Of a DNA stretch of 64,000 nt, positions 60,087 to 64,000 are shown piece after piece. This DNA is from G963665925 sp963676345 (GTDB taxonomy: Bacteria > Bacillota > Clostridia > Peptostreptococcales > Acidaminobacteraceae). Each line of letters begins with the position of its first letter. The first letter of the stretch is position 1. A model generated the notes under the pieces. The model worked only from the letters and a program-made list of their open reading frames with translations. It had not been told where the DNA came from and made no database searches. The stretch is from the NCBI GenBank assembly GCA_963676345.2, contig CAXXTS010000006.1, forward strand, positions 372,001-436,000, written 5' to 3'. The position numbers and the translations under genes are program-made.

Positions 60087-60737
60087 TTAAGCCTCCTCTA
60101 CAATGTGGTCAACAAAGAGTGCTGGTGTCATGACCATATGTGGATCCATTTCGCCAACTTCGACAAGTTGTTCTGCTTCAACAATCACAAGCTCAGCGGC
60201 AGTCGCCATAAGCGGGTTGAAGTTTCTTGTTGCTTGGTGGTAGTAAATATTTCCTGAGCGGTCAACCTTTGAGCCGAGTATCAGTGCCGCGTCCGCCACA
60301 AGGGGCTCTTCCAGTATAAATGGCTTACCCTGAACCTCGATTTTTCTTTTGCCTTCTTCAACGGGTGTGCCCAGTCCGATTGGTGTAAGAACGCCGCCAA
60401 GACCAGCACCACCAGCGCGAACACGTTCTGCAAGTGTGCCCTGTGGGACCAGTTCCACTTCCATTTCACCAGCACTCATTTTACGGCCTGTTTCCTTATT
60501 GGTGCCAATATGTGAGGTAATGACCTTTTTTACTTGGTTGTTGACAACCAGTTTGCCAATGCCTTTGTCGACATAGCTTGTGTCATTACAGATGATGGTC
60601 AAGTCTTTAACACCTGACTCTACCAGTGCGTCAATGACCTTGTTTGGGCTTCCAACAGCAAGAAAGCCACCAATCATCAGTGTCATGCCATCTGAAATTT
60701 TTGAAACAGCATCTCCAAGCGCTAATACCTTTTTCAT
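60087..60737 (-). CDS. ctfA: Acetate/butyrate-acetoacetate CoA-transferase, alpha subunit
   Basis: The 216-residue subunit A has the typical MIGGFLAVGSPNKVIDALVE at about residues 20-39, the TSHIGTNKETG segment and GVLTPIGLGTPVEEGK. The start is the ATG at 60737 (MKKVLALGD), preceded by AGGAGGCG; the frame stays open to 60848 but has no other ribosome site. It is the first gene of the operon and lies 123 bp downstream of a sigma-54 promoter (60860-60876). Confidence 0.95.
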   Translation of the reverse strand: MKKVLALGDAVSKISDGMTLMIGGFLAVGSPNKVIDALVESGVKDLTIICNDTSYVDKGIGKLVVNNQVKKVITSHIGTNKETGRKMSAGEMEVELVPQGTLAERVRAGGAGLGGVLTPIGLGTPVEEGKRKIEVQGKPFILEEPLVADAALILGSKVDRSGNIYYHQATRNFNPLMATAAELVIVEAEQLVEVGEMDPHMVMTPALFVDHIVEEA

Positions 60738-60859
60738 GAAACGCCTCCTGTGGTTTAATCCTAATTTGTAATCACACATGTCAATCGGTGTAGACTCCAA
60801 ATTGCAAATTGTGTAAGTCATTAAGTTGAATATATGCATCATATCCACCTTTTTATATA

Positions 60860-60876
60860 TGCAAAGGCTGTGCCAG
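60860..60876 (-). promoter_or_regulatory. Sigma-54 (-24/-12) promoter of the ctfA operon
   Basis: Read on the minus strand: TGGCACAGCCTTTGCA. The -24 TGGCAC and -12 TTGCA elements match the consensus, and GG and GC are exactly 10 bp apart. Confidence 0.9.
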
Positions 60877-61054
60877 AATATACCTTAGTAGAGTCATATA
60901 GATATGAAGGTGAGTTGTGGCAAGGGAAAGCGGCGGAAAAATAATGATAATTTATTCACAATGAAATCTAGTCTTTTTTTAAATGTTCCTAAAATAGGCT
61001 GCGATGTGTTGTGTATTTTGTACATTTCACTAGAAATTGAGTGAATTACGGGCA

Positions 61055-61128
61055 AATGTAGGGCTGTGTATACACCGAAACCGTAAATGTCAAAAAAATA
61101 TAAGCCAATGTAGGGAATTGTCTACACC
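61055..61128 (-). promoter_or_regulatory. Two direct repeats, candidate enhancer sites for the sigma-54 regulator
   Basis: AATGTAGGGCTGTGTATACACC at 61055-61076 (shown in two parts: AATGTAGGG and TGT-TACACC) recurs at 61107-61128 as AATGTAGGG...TTGTCTACACC. The copies share 17-18 of 22 bases and are 52 bp apart, close to five helical turns. They lie about 180-250 bp upstream of the -24 box, the usual enhancer distance. Each contains an imperfect TGTAG/CTACA-type palindrome; the first contains GTGTATACAC. Confidence 0.75.
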
Positions 61129-61425
61129 TTGACTAAATCTAGTTGATTAACATAGCGGTCAAGTGACCTGTGCGTTCTGTTTGACCATACTTATTTTTAC
61201 GTGCATATAATTGCATAAATGTGTGTCAAAATTCTAACTATACTAAACTGTATGGTTGTTTATTCCATTTATATGGATAAACATGTTAATTTATTAGCAA
61301 CTTAGGCGTTGTGTTATTTAATAGAAAAGGCTTTGAAAAAATGATCAGTACGTATTGGGGACACTGGTGTTTTTAATCATAAGCATTTGGAAGCTTTTTT
61401 ATTTTTGAACATGAGAGGAGAGGCT

Positions 61426-64000
61426 ATGATGCGACTACGCAGGTTGATATCGGTTGTGTTGTGTATGATGATGCTCATCACATCTGTACCGATTCAAGTA
61501 TTTGCAGAGACAGAGGGGACTATGGCGGTGGAACGTCCTAGTCAACTGGATGACAAGTATACTTACCTGACTACGTCAGGGGGCAGTATTCAGATTGAAT
61601 ATGATAAGGACGGAAACACTGGATTGGTTCGTGAAGACCTTGATTTTAGAATTAAAGGGGAAAATGGTACCAATTATGAAAGCGCTCAGGCGGGACGTGT
61701 TGAATTTCCAAGCCTGCCAGCCGGATACTATGATTTGACCTTGTGGTTTGAGGCAAGTGATAGTCGGCCCGCTCAGTATCAGGACACGTCAGTTGAAATC
61801 TATGTTGACCAAGAGACGGATAGCATATGGGTCGATGATGATCTTACGGTACTGCCAACACGACTGGCTGCGCGGACAGACCAGAATCTGGACAGCACAA
61901 TGACTGTAGTGTTCGATTTACAGGATAGCCCGATTTCATATTCATGGAATGTATCAGGTAGCTATGACCATGCATATGTTGAAAAATACGAACCCTATAT
62001 GGGGCACAATGCAGACTATGCACCGGTGTCAGGTCGTTTGCAGTTTGATACATTTGACAGTGACTCAGAATATACTGCAAGCCGTTGGTACGATTATACC
62101 TATACAAAAGAAGGCCAATTTATTATAGAAGGGGAAGTTCAGGATTTATCTGAGTGGTTGAACGTATCTCTTGAGAAAACGGCTTACCGAGGGTATGTTA
62201 TTACAGAAAGCGACTCAGATTATCTGGGGTATGGAAAAGTTAAGGTGGTAGATCCTTCAACAGATGATGTGGTTCAAACATCACAAGTGTACACAGACGG
62301 CAGTTTCAAATTGCCATCACTGCCACAAGGGGACTATGAACTGGTTGTTGGCACCTATGTGAACGGTACTTGGTATGAAAGCAGTGTGGCGTTCACGGCC
62401 GAGACGACTCAAAAAATAGTGGACATAGGCGGGATCGATATCATGTCTCCAGCAGTCAATGAAGACATGGTCATTCAAATCACCTATGAAGACTATGATG
62501 GGACAGTGAAGCCAGTTGAGGAAGATATACTTGTTGAAATTACAGGGGATAGATATGATAGTTTAACCGGTGAAATGTCCTATATTGAAGAATGGTTTGT
62601 TGCAGAAGAGGGCATCATCGATCTTACTGACTACTCAGTAGGGGAATATATGCTTGAAATTAATGATGCGTACATCTTTGATCGATATGGATTAGAATCA
62701 GAATACGAATATCTGCTTGAAAATCCATATCTTGATGAAAGGGCAGATGTAGAGATTGTATTCGATGGCGTACTGGATTATGACGACTATGATTTTGAAC
62801 TGGTCAAGTCACCACTCATGTTTAAAGTGATCAATGAGATCCAAGACACTGCAAATTTGGATTTGACTTTTTCGAGTGCTGGAAGTGCCCAGTATGGCAA
62901 TCACATTATTAAAATGACTCCAGTGCACTATGATGCAGGTACGTCTGTTGAAGAAGAGGTCATTCTTGAAGTATACACTACGAATGATCCAGTACTGGAC
63001 TCAGCGCCTTTCAATTTGCGTTTTGAGGAACAAGGCGCAAAGACTTTTGTAAACGGTCAAGAAGTTGCGCCAGGTACATTGTATGAAATCGAACTACCCG
63101 AGGCTGCATATGAAGGGCTAATTAAGGTTGATGAGAGTCTTGATTATCAGAATGATGATATTCAAGTTGTCTTGAGTCAAGGGGACACGATTTTATATAC
63201 GACTTATGAAAGAAATGGTGGCGTGTTCTACTTGCCGGATCTTGAGCCGGGCACTTATGACATCATGGCAAGAGATCTTGCGCAGAATTTGATGCCGACA
63301 CAAAGTCAAACGATCATTATATCTGAAAATGGGATACTCGAGACAGGGGCGATTACGCTTGATTTTGAAGAAGTCAACGTATCGGATATTGGTCATGTTT
63401 TCTACATGGAAAATGGAAATAAAGTTCCAGCAAGCTCTAGTTATTCTATACTTGAATACGATCCCGAGTGGGATGAGTACGATAATGAAGTTTATAATGG
63501 GGACACTGACTATGAGGATGGCTCTTTTACCATACCAAATTTAGATGACGGAGATTATCTGCTAGAGTTTCACAGTTTAGAAGAAGACAGAAAATACTTC
63601 TTTGAAGATGTAGAATTCACTGTGGAAAATGGAGATATTAATCAAAACTTGGAAATTGAACTACAAGCGTTTATATTCTATGGTAAAGCGCATTATTCAG
63701 AAGATATTGAGGTCGAAATTGAGACAAACGATGATGCTGACTATGAAGTGACAACATGTGGTGACGCGTTCATCATCACGAAGATGTATTCACAGACGTA
63801 TCCGGTTGAAGGCCTTATGCGCATTCATGATGTTGGTGAGTATGACCTGAGAGCACCTTCTGACTGGATGGAGTTTGAGTACGATGGGGATACCTTCTAT
63901 ATAGATAATGTTGCCTACCCATTGGGGTTAAGATACGACATCAGATTGTATCAGGCAGACATCGTAGGCTATCTTTCAGATGCCACCGGTCATGATGTTG
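61426..64000 (+). CDS. Large secreted surface protein, 5' part
   Basis: The frame is open from the ATG at 61426 to the end of the window, 858 codons without stop. It begins with a signal peptide (MMRLRRLISVVLCMMMLITSVPIQVFAE, cleavage near residue 27). The mature part is acidic and beta-rich. It contains at least four strand endings of the SpaA/carboxypeptidase-regulatory type: FPSLPAGYYDLTLW, LPSLPQGDYELVVG, LPDLEPGTYDIMAR and IPNLDDGDYLLEF. Such repeats form stalk-like domains in surface proteins. The ribosome site GAGAGGAGAGG precedes two ATGs (61426 and 61429). The C-terminus, and so the anchoring type, is outside the window. Confidence 0.85.
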   Translation, partial: MMRLRRLISVVLCMMMLITSVPIQVFAETEGTMAVERPSQLDDKYTYLTTSGGSIQIEYDKDGNTGLVREDLDFRIKGENGTNYESAQAGRVEFPSLPAGYYDLTLWFEASDSRPAQYQDTSVEIYVDQETDSIWVDDDLTVLPTRLAARTDQNLDSTMTVVFDLQDSPISYSWNVSGSYDHAYVEKYEPYMGHNADYAPVSGRLQFDTFDSDSEYTASRWYDYTYTKEGQFIIEGEVQDLSEWLNVSLEKTAYRGYVITESDSDYLGYGKVKVVDPSTDDVVQTSQVYTDGSFKLPSLPQGDYELVVGTYVNGTWYESSVAFTAETTQKIVDIGGIDIMSPAVNEDMVIQITYEDYDGTVKPVEEDILVEITGDRYDSLTGEMSYIEEWFVAEEGIIDLTDYSVGEYMLEINDAYIFDRYGLESEYEYLLENPYLDERADVEIVFDGVLDYDDYDFELVKSPLMFKVINEIQDTANLDLTFSSAGSAQYGNHIIKMTPVHYDAGTSVEEEVILEVYTTNDPVLDSAPFNLRFEEQGAKTFVNGQEVAPGTLYEIELPEAAYEGLIKVDESLDYQNDDIQVVLSQGDTILYTTYERNGGVFYLPDLEPGTYDIMARDLAQNLMPTQSQTIIISENGILETGAITLDFEEVNVSDIGHVFYMENGNKVPASSSYSILEYDPEWDEYDNEVYNGDTDYEDGSFTIPNLDDGDYLLEFHSLEEDRKYFFEDVEFTVENGDINQNLEIELQAFIFYGKAHYSEDIEVEIETNDDADYEVTTCGDAFIITKMYSQTYPVEGLMRIHDVGEYDLRAPSDWMEFEYDGDTFYIDNVAYPLGLRYDIRLYQADIVGYLSDATGHDV

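Larger units (their letters stand above)
60738..61425. other. Regulatory region between ctfA and the surface-protein gene
   Basis: This 688-bp gap has no gene. It holds the sigma-54 promoter and two enhancer-like repeats of the minus-strand operon. The right half (61130-61420) is very AT-rich and should contain the promoter of the surface-protein gene, but I could not fix one. Confidence 0.65.

Noticed and set aside
1..64000. CRISPR arrays, rRNA operons, prophage
   Set aside because: I saw no regularly spaced short repeats, no rRNA sequence and no phage structural genes in the window.

Overview
The window looks like the chromosome of a low-GC, motile, anaerobic Firmicute, most likely a clostridium of the Fusibacter/Peptostreptococcales type (a guess from gene content). 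The backbone is the order known from Bacillus subtilis: comFC, yvyF, flgM, flgN, flgK, flgL, yviE, fliW, csrA, hag, flaG, fliD, fliS/fliT, raiA(hpf), secA, prfB. Two blocks interrupt it. One is a set of sugar genes between flagellin and flaG (11.5-19.8 kb). The other is a minus-strand nonulosonate cassette between raiA and secA (25.3-29.1 kb).

From 1 to 25 kb is a late flagellar regulon. Four good sigma-28 (SigD-type) promoters lie ahead of flgM, hag, the glycosylation operon and flaG. CsrA, FliW and a GGA hairpin in the hag leader give the known CsrA-FliW-flagellin feedback loop. Flagellin (846 aa) and especially FlgL (1223 aa, seven internal repeats) are far longer than usual. The sugar genes encode a legionaminic-acid-like route: PtmE-type guanylyltransferase, LegB, LegC, a NeuD/LegH-like acyltransferase, LegG/NeuC, LegI/NeuB and an SpsF-like cytidylyltransferase. 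There is also a Maf flagellin glycosyltransferase, a divergent second NeuB-like protein, a sulfotransferase, a sugar formyltransferase and a PIG-L deacetylase. The filament is therefore probably decorated with an unusual, perhaps sulfated or formylated, nonulosonate. A strongly folded non-coding segment lies between flgM and flgN.

From 29 to 51 kb are housekeeping and signalling genes: an unnamed conserved clostridial protein, a 25-residue hydrophobic ORF inside an inverted repeat, an HD-GYP protein, two DUF5317-like membrane proteins, secA, prfB with its programmed frameshift, a PAS-GGDEF cyclase, tex and galE. These are followed by a small LytTR two-component locus whose kinase seems split over two membrane proteins, a pseudopilin, a remnant of an rfbB-like gene, tRNA-Gly(CCC), a secreted protein, a CobW-type GTPase and a membrane GGDEF cyclase.

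From 51 to 64 kb are a tandem-HD protein, an IS200/IS605 element (TnpA plus a TnpB with no zinc-ribbon cysteines), and a short-chain fatty-acid/acetoacetate operon on the minus strand (ctfA-ctfB-atoE-thl). A sigma-54 enhancer-binding protein follows, and the operon is preceded by a near-perfect -24/-12 promoter and two 22-bp direct repeats in enhancer position. The window ends inside a large secreted surface protein. No CRISPR array, rRNA or prophage was seen.
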